This document shows positions 17,733-27,127 of a stretch of DNA of 54,365 bases, piece after piece. The stretch spans positions 1-54,365 of the forward strand of contig NZ_URHZ01000033.1 of the NCBI RefSeq assembly GCF_900547735.1, read 5' to 3'. A model generated the notes under the pieces. It was not told the origin of the DNA. It saw only the letters and a list, made by a program, of their open reading frames with translations, and did not search any database. This stretch comes from an uncultured Clostridium sp. (GTDB lineage: Bacteria; Bacillota; Clostridia; Lachnospirales; Lachnospiraceae). Numbering within the stretch: position 1 is the stretch's first letter; the number at the start of each line of letters is the position of its first letter. The position numbers and the translations under genes were made by a program.

Positions 17733-18791
17733 ATGACGAATGAACAGGTAGTGATTTTCCATGACATTATGGGATTATTTGCAAAACGATCGGGAGAAGC
17801 CCTTTCGTCCATACTGAAATCTAATATCGAAGTCAAATCTCCGCAGTTAAAGGAGATGAAGGTAAAAGAGGTGGAGTATGCTCTTTTAGAACCGGTGATT
17901 TTTGTTAAATTCTGTCTCACCGACGGGGCGTCCGGAACGATCGCGATGATTTTCCGCCAAAGAGACATGCAGGTATTTTTAAATGAACTGATGGGCAACG
18001 ATGATCTGCCGGAGCCGGACTTTCTGTTCGACGAGGTGGCCGTCAGCGCGGCAGGCGAAATTATGAGCCAGATGACAAAAGCGGCGGCCGACGCTATCTC
18101 CGAATATCTGGTGGAGGGCGCTGGAATGAGAGCCTCATCCTGCCAGCTCCTTCTCTCCGACGACGGTTTGAAGCTGGAAAAAGTAATGGGCGGCGACGGA
18201 GAAGATACCACAAACGTAATCACCTATAAACTCGTGATCAATGAGATGATCGAGAGTGAGTTTATCCAGTGTGTGTCGGAAGAAGCGTTCCGGAGCCTTG
18301 AAGAGGCCATGGAACAGAAAATAGAGGCAAATAGGGAAAAACTGGAGCAGGAGAGGGCTTTAAATCTGCAGAATATGGAAACGGGAGCCGGTATGGCAGC
18401 CGGTCAGGCGCAGGCGTCATCCGCCCCCGTACCTCAGGCAAAAGGCGCTTCTGCGGTGCAGGCCGGAACTTTGGGAGGCGCGGTTCATCCGGCGGTACAG
18501 AGCCAGGAGGCGGAGCCGGCGGTGAAGGGCAACCTTGGCCTGATTATGAATGTCCCTCTGAATGTCTGCGTGGAGATTGGAAAAACAAAGCGCAAGCTCA
18601 GGGATGTTCTGAATTTTAACAACGGAACGGTGATCGAGCTGGATAAGGCAGCGGACGCCCCGGTGGACATTATCGTCAACGGACAGCTCATTGCCAGAGG
18701 AGAAGTAGTAGTGATTGATGATAACTTTGGCGTGAAAGTCAGTGAGATTATCAATACCAGAAATATCATTCGAAATGGTGGATTGTCTTGA
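17733..18791 (+). CDS. fliY: FliY/FliN-type flagellar motor switch protein (copy 1)
   Basis: C-ring component. The 352-residue protein has an N-terminal CheC-like region (about 5-190), a Glu-rich then Ala/Gln/Pro-rich linker (about 195-262), and a C-terminal SpoA domain (about 268-345) with KLRDVLNFNNGTVIELDKAADAPVDIIVNGQ. It lacks the N-terminal LSQxEIDALL CheY-binding peptide of Bacillus FliY. The two helices where CheC phosphatases carry ExxN read DIMG and EIMS, so CheY-P phosphatase activity is doubtful. It lies between motA and flhA, where other genomes have motB through flhB. A second FliY-type gene lies at 47176. Its end overlaps the flhA start by 4 nt. Confidence 0.86.
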   Translation: MTNEQVVIFHDIMGLFAKRSGEALSSILKSNIEVKSPQLKEMKVKEVEYALLEPVIFVKFCLTDGASGTIAMIFRQRDMQVFLNELMGNDDLPEPDFLFDEVAVSAAGEIMSQMTKAAADAISEYLVEGAGMRASSCQLLLSDDGLKLEKVMGGDGEDTTNVITYKLVINEMIESEFIQCVSEEAFRSLEEAMEQKIEANREKLEQERALNLQNMETGAGMAAGQAQASSAPVPQAKGASAVQAGTLGGAVHPAVQSQEAEPAVKGNLGLIMNVPLNVCVEIGKTKRKLRDVLNFNNGTVIELDKAADAPVDIIVNGQLIARGEVVVIDDNFGVKVSEIINTRNIIRNGGLS

Positions 18792-20842
18792 AACGATTTA
18801 ATATGCTGGTGACAGCCGGTGTGATCGGGATTATATTCCTGATTATCATCCCTCTGCCGACCTTTTTACTGGATTTCTTTTTCATAATCAATATTACACT
18901 GTCATTCCTGATCCTGTGTATGACCATGTATATCAGGGAGGCCCTGGAATTTTCCATATTCCCGTCCATCCTTCTGATTACGACGCTGTTCCGTCTGGGA
19001 CTGAATATCTCATCCACAAGGCGGATCCTGTTTAACAACGGTGATGCGGGTCAGGTTGTAAAGACATTCGGCCAGTTTGTCATCAGAGGCAATGTGGTTA
19101 TTGGTTTTGTCATCTTTTTGATTATCGTTTTAGTACAGTTTATCGTCATCACCAAGGGTTCGGAGCGAGTAGCGGAGGTTGCGGCCAGGTTCACCCTGGA
19201 CGCTATGCCGGGAAAACAGATGGCCATCGACGCCGACTTAAACAGCGGACTGATCGACGAAAACCAGGCCAGGACAAGGCGTTCCAAGATACAGAGGGAG
19301 GCCGATTTCTTCGGTTCCATGGACGGCGCCACCAAATTCGTAAAAGGAGATGCCATCATCTCCATTATTATCACACTGATCAACTTTATAGGCGGTCTTA
19401 TCGTCGGTTTTACCAACCATCAGGGGACCTTTTCCGATATCATGCAGATCTACACGACGGCCACCATCGGTGACGGACTGGTATCCCAGATTCCGGCGCT
19501 GCTGATCTCGGTGGCAACCGGTATGATTGTTACGCGTTCGGCATCGGAGAACAACCTGAGTGAAGACGTGGCCGGCCAGTTCTTAGCCCAGCCCAAGGTA
19601 ATCATGATTGCGGGCACGGCCATTCTCTGTCTAGTGCTGATTCCGGGATTTCCGGTACCCCAGATCCTCGTCATTTCGGCGATCATGATCGGGGGCGGCT
19701 ACTACCTGCAGAAGAAAGAAAAAAGCATCGCGGAGGAAGCGGCTGCCGCTCCCGGTCTTATTGAGACGGAAGTGACAAGCGAGGCGTCCTTCTACAAAAA
19801 TATAGAAAACGTATACAGTCTGCTGAGCGTGGAGCAGATCGAAATGGAATTCGGCTACAGTCTGATTCCGCTGGTGGACGAGTCCAGCGGCGGTAATTTC
19901 ATCGATCGCGTCGTCATGTTCAGAAAGCAGATGGCCGTGGAGATGGGATTTGTCATTCCGTCCGTGCGAATCAAGGACAGCGGCCAGCTCAATCCCAACC
20001 AGTACAGTATTCTGCTGAAGGGGGAAGAGGTGGCAAGGGGAGATATCCTGACGGATCACTTCCTTGCGCTGGCGCCCGGCGAGGACAGCGACGACATTCC
20101 GGGAATTGAGACCGTGGATCCCGCATTTCACATTCCGGCCAAATGGATCAGTGAGGATAAGAAGATCCAGGCCGAACTGGCGGGTTACACTCTGATCGAT
20201 CCGACCTCGGTAATCATCACCCATCTGTCGGAGATTATCAAGGAACATCTGCACGAACTGTTAAACAGGCAGGAAGTCAACAACCTGCTGGAAAATTTAA
20301 AGAAAACCAACAGCACGATTGTGGATGATACCATCCCGTCCGTCATTACGGTCGGAAATCTCCAGAAAGTGCTTGCCAACCTTCTCAGGGAAGGCGTTCC
20401 GATCCGGGATATGGAGACGATCATTGAGACACTCTCCGATTACGGCTCCCAGGTCAAGGATACCGATATGCTGACTGAGTACGTAAGACAGGCGCTTAAG
20501 AGAACCATTTCCCACCGCTTCTCCGAGGCGGGACAGATGAAGGTGATCAGTCTCGATGAAAAGATAGAGAATATGATTATGTCTTCCGTGAAAAAGATGG
20601 ATACGGGGTCCTACCTGGCCCTTGATCCGGTGACAATCCAGAAGATTATCAATGTCTCCACCACTGAGATCGGCAAGATCAAAGAGCTGGTCAGTGTGCC
20701 AATCGTGCTTACATCGCCGATGGTGCGGATTTATTTCAAAAAACTGATCGATCAGTTCTATCCCAATGTGACGGTCGTTTCTTTCAGTGAGATTGACAAT
20801 AACATTCAGATACAGGCGTTGGGAAGCATCGCCTTAAACTAA
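18788..20842 (+). CDS. flhA: Flagellar export gate protein FlhA
   Basis: Inner-membrane export gate ring. The 684-residue product has about eight membrane segments in residues 1-310, the highly conserved FHIPEC signature region (ARFTLDAMPGKQMAIDADLN and RRSKIQREADFFGSMDGA), and a large cytoplasmic domain (about 330-684) that docks chaperone-substrate complexes. The start is TTG 18788, overlapping the stop of fliY copy 1 (TTGA), with GGTGGA upstream; an ATG at 18803 is possible. flhF and flhG, which usually follow flhA, are absent and fliA follows directly. Confidence 0.96.
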   Translation: MKRFNMLVTAGVIGIIFLIIIPLPTFLLDFFFIINITLSFLILCMTMYIREALEFSIFPSILLITTLFRLGLNISSTRRILFNNGDAGQVVKTFGQFVIRGNVVIGFVIFLIIVLVQFIVITKGSERVAEVAARFTLDAMPGKQMAIDADLNSGLIDENQARTRRSKIQREADFFGSMDGATKFVKGDAIISIIITLINFIGGLIVGFTNHQGTFSDIMQIYTTATIGDGLVSQIPALLISVATGMIVTRSASENNLSEDVAGQFLAQPKVIMIAGTAILCLVLIPGFPVPQILVISAIMIGGGYYLQKKEKSIAEEAAAAPGLIETEVTSEASFYKNIENVYSLLSVEQIEMEFGYSLIPLVDESSGGNFIDRVVMFRKQMAVEMGFVIPSVRIKDSGQLNPNQYSILLKGEEVARGDILTDHFLALAPGEDSDDIPGIETVDPAFHIPAKWISEDKKIQAELAGYTLIDPTSVIITHLSEIIKEHLHELLNRQEVNNLLENLKKTNSTIVDDTIPSVITVGNLQKVLANLLREGVPIRDMETIIETLSDYGSQVKDTDMLTEYVRQALKRTISHRFSEAGQMKVISLDEKIENMIMSSVKKMDTGSYLALDPVTIQKIINVSTTEIGKIKELVSVPIVLTSPMVRIYFKKLIDQFYPNVTVVSFSEIDNNIQIQALGSIALN

Positions 20843-20858
20843 CGAAAGCAAGAGATAG

Positions 20859-21683
20859 ATGCCTATGGAAAGCAGTCGGAATAACCATGAAAAACCGGGG
20901 ACCGGGCATGAGCATGGCGTCACGGAGCAGAGCGGTTTCATGCAGGCGCTTCTACAGTATCAGAAGACGAAGGACCATGAGATAAGAAATGAACTGACCA
21001 TGAGCACCCTCTATATTGTACGCTCCGCAGCGGTACAGATGCGGGCGGTGGCATCCGGCTACGCCCAGGAAGAAGATTTGATTAACCAGGGAGTGCTGGC
21101 CCTGATGGACTGCATGGACCGGTATGATGAAACAAAGGGAGCCAGATTTGAAACGTATGCGTACATAAGAGTCCGCGGCGCCCTGATCGATTTTGTCAGA
21201 AAACAGGACTGGGTTCCGCACAGGGCAAGAAACTTCAACAAAAAGATTGAGGAGGCCTCCGCTTTTCTCGCCAACCGCGATATGAGGGAACCCGACGTGG
21301 AAGAAATAGCCCGTTATATGGAACTCCCGAAGGAAAAAGTGGAAAGCCACATTCAGTATATGAACCATTCCTCGATTATTTCTCTGGAATCCATGCTGGA
21401 GGATATAACCGGATCAGCCCTGCGGGCGGAGCCGGAGAACAGGAACGATTCGTACAAGCCGGAGGAGAGCCTGTTTTATAAAGAGATATGCCGGACGCTT
21501 ACGCGCTCCATCGAGTCTCTTGGGGAAAAAGAACGGCTTGTGGTTACTCTTTACTATTATGAGGAATTGAAATACTCGGAAATCGCAGAGGTTCTGGAAA
21601 TCAGCGAATCCAGAGTCTGCCAAATCCATACAAAAGCGATTACAAAGCTGAAGGCAGATCTGGACGAGTATGTGAGAGGATGA
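20859..21683 (+). CDS. fliA: RNA polymerase sigma-28 factor FliA/SigD
   Basis: Alternative sigma factor for late flagellar genes. The 274-residue protein has region 2 (GVLALMDCMDRYDETKGARFETYAYIR around 80-105, then RGALIDFVRKQDWVP) and region 4 (SLGEKERLVVTLYYYEELKYSE and ISESRVCQIHTKAITKLK near 235-268). Its likely targets in this window are the flagellin promoter at 29107 and the flgM promoter at 36068. Its antagonist FlgM is encoded at 36165. The start could be ATG 20859 or ATG 20865; the ribosome binding site is weak. Confidence 0.94.
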   Translation: MPMESSRNNHEKPGTGHEHGVTEQSGFMQALLQYQKTKDHEIRNELTMSTLYIVRSAAVQMRAVASGYAQEEDLINQGVLALMDCMDRYDETKGARFETYAYIRVRGALIDFVRKQDWVPHRARNFNKKIEEASAFLANRDMREPDVEEIARYMELPKEKVESHIQYMNHSSIISLESMLEDITGSALRAEPENRNDSYKPEESLFYKEICRTLTRSIESLGEKERLVVTLYYYEELKYSEIAEVLEISESRVCQIHTKAITKLKADLDEYVRG

Positions 21684-21687
21684 GAGT

Positions 21688-22425
21688 ATGTTTTCAGGAT
21701 TTTATACGGCGGCCTCGGGAATGCTGATGAACCGCCGGGCATTAGATGTAACGGCCGATAATATGGCAAATCAGAAGACGCCGGGATACCGTTCCAAACG
21801 CCTTGTGAGAACCACGTTTGATCAGCAGCTGGTGCGCCAGATGGGCGGTCAGACAACGCCGATCGGCCAGGGTTCTCCGATTGCCGTTGTGGGCCAGGAA
21901 GCGACGAATTTTGAAGAAGGAATTATCATAGATACGGATAACGCCTTTAATATGGCGATTCACGGTGACGGTTTCTTTGTCATCCAGGGAGAAAACGGAG
22001 AATATCTGACCAGAAACGGCAATTTTGAGAAGGATGAGGAAGGTTATCTGGTGCTTCCCGGCAAGGGATATGTCATGGGAGACGCGGGTCCAATCGAAAT
22101 CGGTGAGGACGGTTTTAACGTCGGGACAAACGGCGTCATTTACGACAATGAGGGCGGAGAACTGGATTTATTCCACATTGTAGAGGCTGATAATTACGAG
22201 AATCTGGAGGTCTATGACAACGGAATGTTCGGGGCGGGAACGGCACAGCTCACGGAGAGTTATCCGGAGGTGTACCAGGGAAAGCTGGAACAGTCCAATG
22301 TAAATTTAAACGATGAGATGGCAAGGACGATGGAAATACAGAGAGCATTCCAGTCCTGCAGCCGGGCAATCACGATTATCGATCAGATGAACCAGAAGAC
22401 GGCATCGGAAATCGGAAAGATCTGA
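21688..22425 (+). CDS. flgF: Flagellar rod protein FlgF (FlgF/FlgG family)
   Basis: Basal-body rod protein. The 245-residue product starts MFSGFYTAASGMLMNRRALD then VTADNMANQKTPGYRS, contains the central DNAFNMAIHGDGFFVIQGENGEYLTRNG motif of rod proteins, and ends in the expected helix (LNDEMARTMEIQRAFQSCSR). The first of two rod genes in tandem is normally FlgF, and it is shorter and less canonical than its neighbour FlgG. FlgF versus FlgG is assigned by order. It starts 4 nt after fliA. Confidence 0.86.
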   Translation: MFSGFYTAASGMLMNRRALDVTADNMANQKTPGYRSKRLVRTTFDQQLVRQMGGQTTPIGQGSPIAVVGQEATNFEEGIIIDTDNAFNMAIHGDGFFVIQGENGEYLTRNGNFEKDEEGYLVLPGKGYVMGDAGPIEIGEDGFNVGTNGVIYDNEGGELDLFHIVEADNYENLEVYDNGMFGAGTAQLTESYPEVYQGKLEQSNVNLNDEMARTMEIQRAFQSCSRAITIIDQMNQKTASEIGKI

Positions 22426-22450
22426 TTTACGATCCGGGAGGACAGATAGT

Positions 22451-23245
22451 ATGAACAGTGCATTTTATTCAGCGGTTTCCGGCATGAAGTCATTTCAGGC
22501 CGAGCTGGACGTGACGGCCAATAACCTGTCAAACGTCAATACAACCGCTTTTAAAGCGTCAAAGGTTTCCTTTGATGAGCTTATGAAGACACAGATGGAT
22601 ACAAAGGCCGAGGGAGAACACCTGGTAGGCCACGGAATTAAGGTCGGCCAGATAAAAACCGACGTAACGGCGGGCAATCTGCTCCCTTCCGACAGCCCGA
22701 CGGATTTTGCCATTGTGGGAAATGCCTATTTTGCCATCGAGGGCGGTGAGGACGAGGAAGAACCCCTTTATACACGGGACGGTTCCTTCCAGATATCGGC
22801 CACGGAAGACGGCAATTACCTGACCACGAAGGACGGCCATTATGTGCTCAGCATGGATGGCGACTACGTAGAGCTGGAATACAAGACGGTGAAGGGAAAA
22901 GGGGAGCGTGAGGAAGATACGAACGTCCTTGACCTGGAAAACCTGAAAGACAAGATCGGCTTATTTACCTGCGACAACCCGGCAGGACTGGAAGCGGCCG
23001 GAAATAACCGTTTCCGCACCAGCGCCACCAGCGGCGAATGGTATGAGGTGGACCAGGAAGAGGCCGATGAGGACGAGTATGTAATCAGCAATCCCAAAAT
23101 CATAGCACAGGCTCTGGAAGGTTCCAACTCGGATATCGGAACAGAGATGGTCAGCATCATTGAATCGCAGAGAGGATTCCAGCTCAACAGCCGGATCGTC
23201 ACGGTGGCGGATCAGCTTGAGGAAATGATTAATAATCTGAGATAG
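22451..23245 (+). CDS. flgG: Flagellar distal rod protein FlgG
   Basis: Rod protein adjoining the hook. The 264-residue protein has the signature AVSGMKSFQAELDVTANNLSN near the N-terminus, the middle motif TDFAIVGNAYFAIEGGEDEE, and the C-terminal helix GTEMVSIIESQRGFQLNSRI. It contains more acidic insertions (EEDTNVLDLENL, QEEADEDEY) than typical FlgG. GGGAGGAC precedes the ATG, 25 nt after flgF. Confidence 0.86.
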   Translation: MNSAFYSAVSGMKSFQAELDVTANNLSNVNTTAFKASKVSFDELMKTQMDTKAEGEHLVGHGIKVGQIKTDVTAGNLLPSDSPTDFAIVGNAYFAIEGGEDEEEPLYTRDGSFQISATEDGNYLTTKDGHYVLSMDGDYVELEYKTVKGKGEREEDTNVLDLENLKDKIGLFTCDNPAGLEAAGNNRFRTSATSGEWYEVDQEEADEDEYVISNPKIIAQALEGSNSDIGTEMVSIIESQRGFQLNSRIVTVADQLEEMINNLR

Positions 23246-23360
23246 GGATGTCTGCGTGTAATCTGAGAGTATCACTGCGGTATATTTCTTGTTTACGCAG
23301 CATGTACTTAAAAAAATGTCTCGCGGGATATGGACCGGAAATGGTAACAGGAGGGATCTT

Positions 23361-25079
23361 ATGGGACAGAAAAACCGGTTTTTCAGCTTATTTTCGAGAA
23401 ATAGGAAAGATACGGCAAGCGGGGAAGACAGAGAAGAAAAGCGACGTGAGCCGGAGGAGAAAAAGAAATTCCGGCTTAAAGATCTGGATCCGGATGAGGG
23501 ATACCTGAAGGAAGAACCGGAAGAGACGAAAAATAAACCGTCCGACACCATGAGCGATTTAATCGAAACGGTCGAAGACTGGAATGATACGGAGAAGAAG
23601 AGAGAGCTTGGAACAGAGGATACTTCCGGCTCTCCTGCGTCCGCCGGGAATGATGCCCCGGCGGACACAAATCCTGCTGAAAGCGATCAAAATGCAGAGG
23701 TTGAACCAAAAGATGCATTTGCAGAAATCGCAGTCGCGGAGGATAAGATGAGCGCCTCGATTCTGGTAAACAGCCCCGTGGGAGGCGGCCGGGACATTAC
23801 GCTGGAAGAACTTCGGGATATGCTGGACCAGATGGGAATCGAATACGGAATTGACGAAGACAAACTGAAAGACATCGTGGAAAATGAGCTTTACAATCAG
23901 GTGTTCCAGTTTGCGGAGGGAACGCCGGCTGTCGACGGAACCAACGGAAAAATCAAGGACTATTTTCCAAGGCACAAGGAGGTCAAGTTTGCCTCCAAGG
24001 AAAATGACAGCATCGATTTTAAAAGCACAAACTACATTCACAATGTAAAGGCAGGGGAGCTTGTCTGCGAACTGACCCCGCCGGAGCCGCCCCAGGACGG
24101 TGTGGATATCTTCGGCAACACTGTGTATGGAAAACCGGGCATTATGCCTCCCATCCCACAGGGAAAAAACGTAGTATACAACGAGGAAAAAGACAAATTA
24201 CTCACGGGCTGCGAGGGAAACCTGTCGTTCCGCAGCGGCCGGTTTCATGTGGAAAAGATTTTAAATATCGGCGGAAATGTGGATAACTCTGTCGGAAATA
24301 TTGATTTTACCGGAAGTGTCAGCATAAAGGGCGATGTTTTAGAGGGATTTACGGTAAAGGCCAAGGGTGACATCACCGTTATGGGAATCGTGGAAGGGGC
24401 AACCCTGACTTCGGGAGGCAGCATTACCCTCTACAAGGGAATGCGCGGAATGAAGAGCGGCGTCCTGGAGGCGGCCGGCGACATTACCGCCAAGTTTCTG
24501 GAAGACAGTAAAATCTACGCCAGGGGCGATATACAGGCGGAATATATCATAAACTCGGAGGTATCCTGCGGCAATAACCTGACTCTGACGGGCAGAAGAG
24601 CCGCCTTTATAGGGGGAGTGTGCTCCGTTTATAATATCATGAATGTAAAAACCGTGGGAGCCATGAGCCAGATTACGACGCTGGTGACGCTCGGTGTGAC
24701 GCCGCAGCTTCTGGGAGAGGTGGAGAACCTGAAAAAGGATATTGCGGACATCACGGCTCAGTTAGACGAGTGCAGGAAGAATATCACCTACCTGAACACC
24801 AGACAGAAGGCGGGGACAATTTCGCCGAAACAGACGGAAAAACTGAACGAATTAAAGATATGGCTGCCCATCAACACGATGAAGCAGAAGAAAATGAAAG
24901 ATCAGATGCAGAAGCTGACCTTGCAGCTTAAAGAGGTCAAGAAGTCCCGGCTGATTGCCAGGGAAGTGTACGGCGGAACCATCATATCCATCGGGGACAG
25001 CCGCCTGGTAATATCGAGAAAAGAAGAAAACTGCAGCTATTATTATATGGATGGGCAGATTAAGAGGGGATTGCGGTAA
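23361..25079 (+). CDS. fapA: Flagellar assembly protein A family protein (FapA, DUF342)
   Basis: DUF342/FapA family protein of 572 residues. I choose ATG 23361 because AGGAGGG lies 7 nt upstream; the in-frame TTG at 23289 has no ribosome binding site. After a charged N-terminal segment (about 10-110, rich in Glu, Asp, Lys) comes the FapA N-terminal domain (about 120-270). A right-handed beta-helix-like stretch of repeated Gly-rich turns follows (ILNIGGNVDNSVGNIDFTG, VKAKGDITVMGIVEGA), ending with a coiled coil (about 450-540). Members occur widely near flagellar genes, but the biochemical role is not settled. It follows flgG and overlaps the next gene by one base. Confidence 0.85.
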   Translation: MGQKNRFFSLFSRNRKDTASGEDREEKRREPEEKKKFRLKDLDPDEGYLKEEPEETKNKPSDTMSDLIETVEDWNDTEKKRELGTEDTSGSPASAGNDAPADTNPAESDQNAEVEPKDAFAEIAVAEDKMSASILVNSPVGGGRDITLEELRDMLDQMGIEYGIDEDKLKDIVENELYNQVFQFAEGTPAVDGTNGKIKDYFPRHKEVKFASKENDSIDFKSTNYIHNVKAGELVCELTPPEPPQDGVDIFGNTVYGKPGIMPPIPQGKNVVYNEEKDKLLTGCEGNLSFRSGRFHVEKILNIGGNVDNSVGNIDFTGSVSIKGDVLEGFTVKAKGDITVMGIVEGATLTSGGSITLYKGMRGMKSGVLEAAGDITAKFLEDSKIYARGDIQAEYIINSEVSCGNNLTLTGRRAAFIGGVCSVYNIMNVKTVGAMSQITTLVTLGVTPQLLGEVENLKKDIADITAQLDECRKNITYLNTRQKAGTISPKQTEKLNELKIWLPINTMKQKKMKDQMQKLTLQLKEVKKSRLIAREVYGGTIISIGDSRLVISRKEENCSYYYMDGQIKRGLR

Positions 25080-26482
25080 TGGCAGATATACTCAGGGTGA
25101 CGTCACCGGTGTTAAGTAAAAACGTAGTAGAATCAAATAAACCGGTTGCAGATCCGTCCATTCCCTTTGATCTCCAGGAAATCAGCCACATAGTAAAAAA
25201 TCCGAACAGCAGCGGCCTTTTAGGACAGCACAACGTGCTGCAGAAGGAGACGGGTTCGGCCGTTCTCATGAACCTCCTAAAGGATCCCGACGTCACGGTA
25301 AATTACCTCAAAAACATCTATATGCTGGAGGAAATCATAAATCTTCTTCCTGTCAACAATAAAACGGTGACACAGGAGATACAGCAGCTATTCCAGTCCC
25401 TCCTGATTAAGCCGGATCAGATAGTGGAAGAGCTTCTGAAACAGGAGTACGCCTCCACCCTCTTCAAAGGACCTCTGTTTGAAAACCTCAGGGGACTTCT
25501 GGCGGAGAATCCCGGCATGTCGAAGGAAATCGCCGATCTCCTGAAATCAGTAAACGGGACCATTGCGAGACAGGATGTGATGGATTCGGCGGCAAACAGC
25601 CTGGAATATCTGAGTGACCAGCTTGCGGGAAGCAGCCGCCTGTCGGGACGTATCAGTGACCTGCTGATGCAGCTTCGGGCGCCGGACAGCGCATCGCATT
25701 TTCAGGCGCTGAAGGGAGAAATCCTGGAGCTTTTAAAGGATCTGGAAAGCAGCATCCTCTACAGTCCGCAGATTGAAAAGGTAGTTCCCATTATCATTTA
25801 CAACCTGTCGCGTTTTCAGGACAATGAATCCTTTTTCCAGGAATCCTTGTTAAACGTGCTGATTCATATCAATGGCAGGGAAAACAAAGAAGAACTGAAA
25901 CAGCTTATATTTGACTATATAGAGGGATTCCGATCCGGGGAGACGGTTAAAAACCGTTCCAGGATCATGGATGTCCTTGCCGAAATCATCGGAAAACAGG
26001 ATCGGGAATCCGAGATGGCCAGCTTAAACGGTGATAAGATAGAAAAGATCATCGTGAGCCTGCTGTCATCGCCGTGTAACTACACACCGCTGCTCCATTT
26101 TGTCATTCCCGTGGAATACCAGGGGCTTACGGCATTTTCGGAACTGTGGCTCGACCCCAATGACAGCGGTTCAAAGAATTACAAGGGTGAGAAAGACGGA
26201 GAAAGCCATGTACATGTCCTGATCACCTTTGACATAAGCGGAATCGGCCAGTTTGAGGCCGAGTTCATGGCGGATGGGAAGGAGCTTTCCTTTTATCTAT
26301 TCTGCCCCGGCGACTACGCCAGGATATTTGCAGGCCTGATTCCGGAATTTACCGGAATCATCCAGGAAAAAGGATACCGCCTGTCGGAGCTTAAGGTGGA
26401 TAAACTCGATAAAAACCGTTCCCTGATGGACGTTTTCAAAAATTTACCGTATAAAAGGACTGGTGTCGATGTCAAAATCTAA
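25079..26482 (+). CDS. FliK-like/YlqG-like protein paired with FlhX
   Basis: Unnamed 467-residue protein. The N-terminal 330 residues are predicted helical with no recognised motif. The C-terminal about 120 residues form a beta-rich domain (LLHFVIPVEYQGLTAFSELWLD, VHVLITFDISGIGQFEAEFM, LSFYLFCPGDYARIF) resembling FliK-type hook-length-control C-terminal domains. The last residues read KNLPYKRTGVDVKI. It starts in the last base of fapA (TAATG overlap) and overlaps the FlhX gene. Pairing with an FlhB C-terminal homologue suggests a role in export specificity; I recall the same order for Bacillus ylqG-ylqH but cannot verify it. Function is inference. Confidence 0.6.
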   Translation: MADILRVTSPVLSKNVVESNKPVADPSIPFDLQEISHIVKNPNSSGLLGQHNVLQKETGSAVLMNLLKDPDVTVNYLKNIYMLEEIINLLPVNNKTVTQEIQQLFQSLLIKPDQIVEELLKQEYASTLFKGPLFENLRGLLAENPGMSKEIADLLKSVNGTIARQDVMDSAANSLEYLSDQLAGSSRLSGRISDLLMQLRAPDSASHFQALKGEILELLKDLESSILYSPQIEKVVPIIIYNLSRFQDNESFFQESLLNVLIHINGRENKEELKQLIFDYIEGFRSGETVKNRSRIMDVLAEIIGKQDRESEMASLNGDKIEKIIVSLLSSPCNYTPLLHFVIPVEYQGLTAFSELWLDPNDSGSKNYKGEKDGESHVHVLITFDISGIGQFEAEFMADGKELSFYLFCPGDYARIFAGLIPEFTGIIQEKGYRLSELKVDKLDKNRSLMDVFKNLPYKRTGVDVKI

Positions 26483-26897
26483 GAAAAACAAAGCGGTTGC
26501 GCTCAAATACAACGCAGAAGAAGACACGTCCCCGGTGGTCATTGCCTCCGGTTACGGGACCGTGGCGGAAAAAATCATAGATATTGCCGAGAAAAAAGGA
26601 ATCCCCGTGTTCAAGGATGACAGCGCCGCCTCTCTTCTCTGTATGCTGGAAGTCGGGAGCAACATTCCGGTGGACCTCTACGAGGTCGTGGCTGCCATTT
26701 ACTGCAGGCTGCTGGAGGCGTCGGCTCAGATTAAGAGCGAGGAAGTCATCTCCCAGGCGAAAAAGCAGGAAACGGCAGGCAGAAAACTCTTAAGATCCCG
26801 TACCTCGGCCAGAACGGCGGAGAGGGCTAAGCGGGCGGAGAAGGAAGCCGGCGGGGAGCGTGGAGACAGTGGGGGAAATGGGGAGAAACGGACTTAG
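26469..26897 (+). CDS. flhX: FlhX/YlqH, stand-alone FlhB C-terminal-domain homologue
   Basis: Small cytoplasmic protein of 142 residues. Residues about 7-85 match the C-terminal half of FlhB after its self-cleavage site: here KAVALKYN, there (51258 onward) FAVALSYN, then VVIASGYGTVAEKIIDIAEKKGIPVF against the equivalent FlhB stretch. No NPTH motif is present, so it resembles a permanently cleaved FlhB C-domain. A Lys/Arg/Glu-rich tail follows. I prefer ATG 26469 over GTG 26463 because AAAAGGA at 26454-26460 then has normal spacing; it overlaps the preceding gene by 14 nt. In Helicobacter a homologue is reported to act as a spare part for FlhB. Confidence 0.86.
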   Translation: MSKSKKNKAVALKYNAEEDTSPVVIASGYGTVAEKIIDIAEKKGIPVFKDDSAASLLCMLEVGSNIPVDLYEVVAAIYCRLLEASAQIKSEEVISQAKKQETAGRKLLRSRTSARTAERAKRAEKEAGGERGDSGGNGEKRT

Positions 26898-26929
26898 AAG
26901 TAAGGTGGAGAGACAGGCAGGGTGTTAAT

Positions 26930-27127
26930 ATAAGCAAGATGTGTAGATAAGCAAGGTGTCGATATAAATGTGTAGATAAGCAAGGTGTCGATATAAGCAA
27001 GATGTGTGGATAAGCAAGGTGTCGATATAAGAATGATATGTAGATGAGCAAGTTATGGAAATAAGTAAGAAGTGGAAATAAGAAAACGTGCAAATAAGTA
27101 AAGCATGAGTATAAGTAAGGTGTGACA
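26930..27127 (+). repeat. Decaying 17-bp tandem repeat array abutting the PilZ gene ribosome binding site
   Basis: Twelve consecutive units built on ATAAGCAAGGTGTCGAT. Units 2, 4 and 6 are identical; units 1 and 5 vary in the last half (GATGTGTAG/GATGTGTGG); unit 3 is shortened to 12 nt and unit 10 to 16; units 7-12 diverge but keep ATAAG spacing. The last unit ends at 27127 and AGGAGG follows at once at 27128-27133. The unit is not a multiple of three, and no good start codon or ribosome binding site makes it coding on either strand. This array fills the 244-nt gap between flhX and the PilZ gene. Confidence 0.88.

Noticed and set aside
26947..27026. GTCGATAT in three repeat copies as sigma-28 promoters
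   Set aside because: No TAAA lies 14-16 nt upstream in any copy; the match is a property of the repeat.
26930..27127. CRISPR-like repeats
   Set aside because: Units are contiguous with no unique spacers, the repeat is too short and decays along the array, and no cas genes are present.
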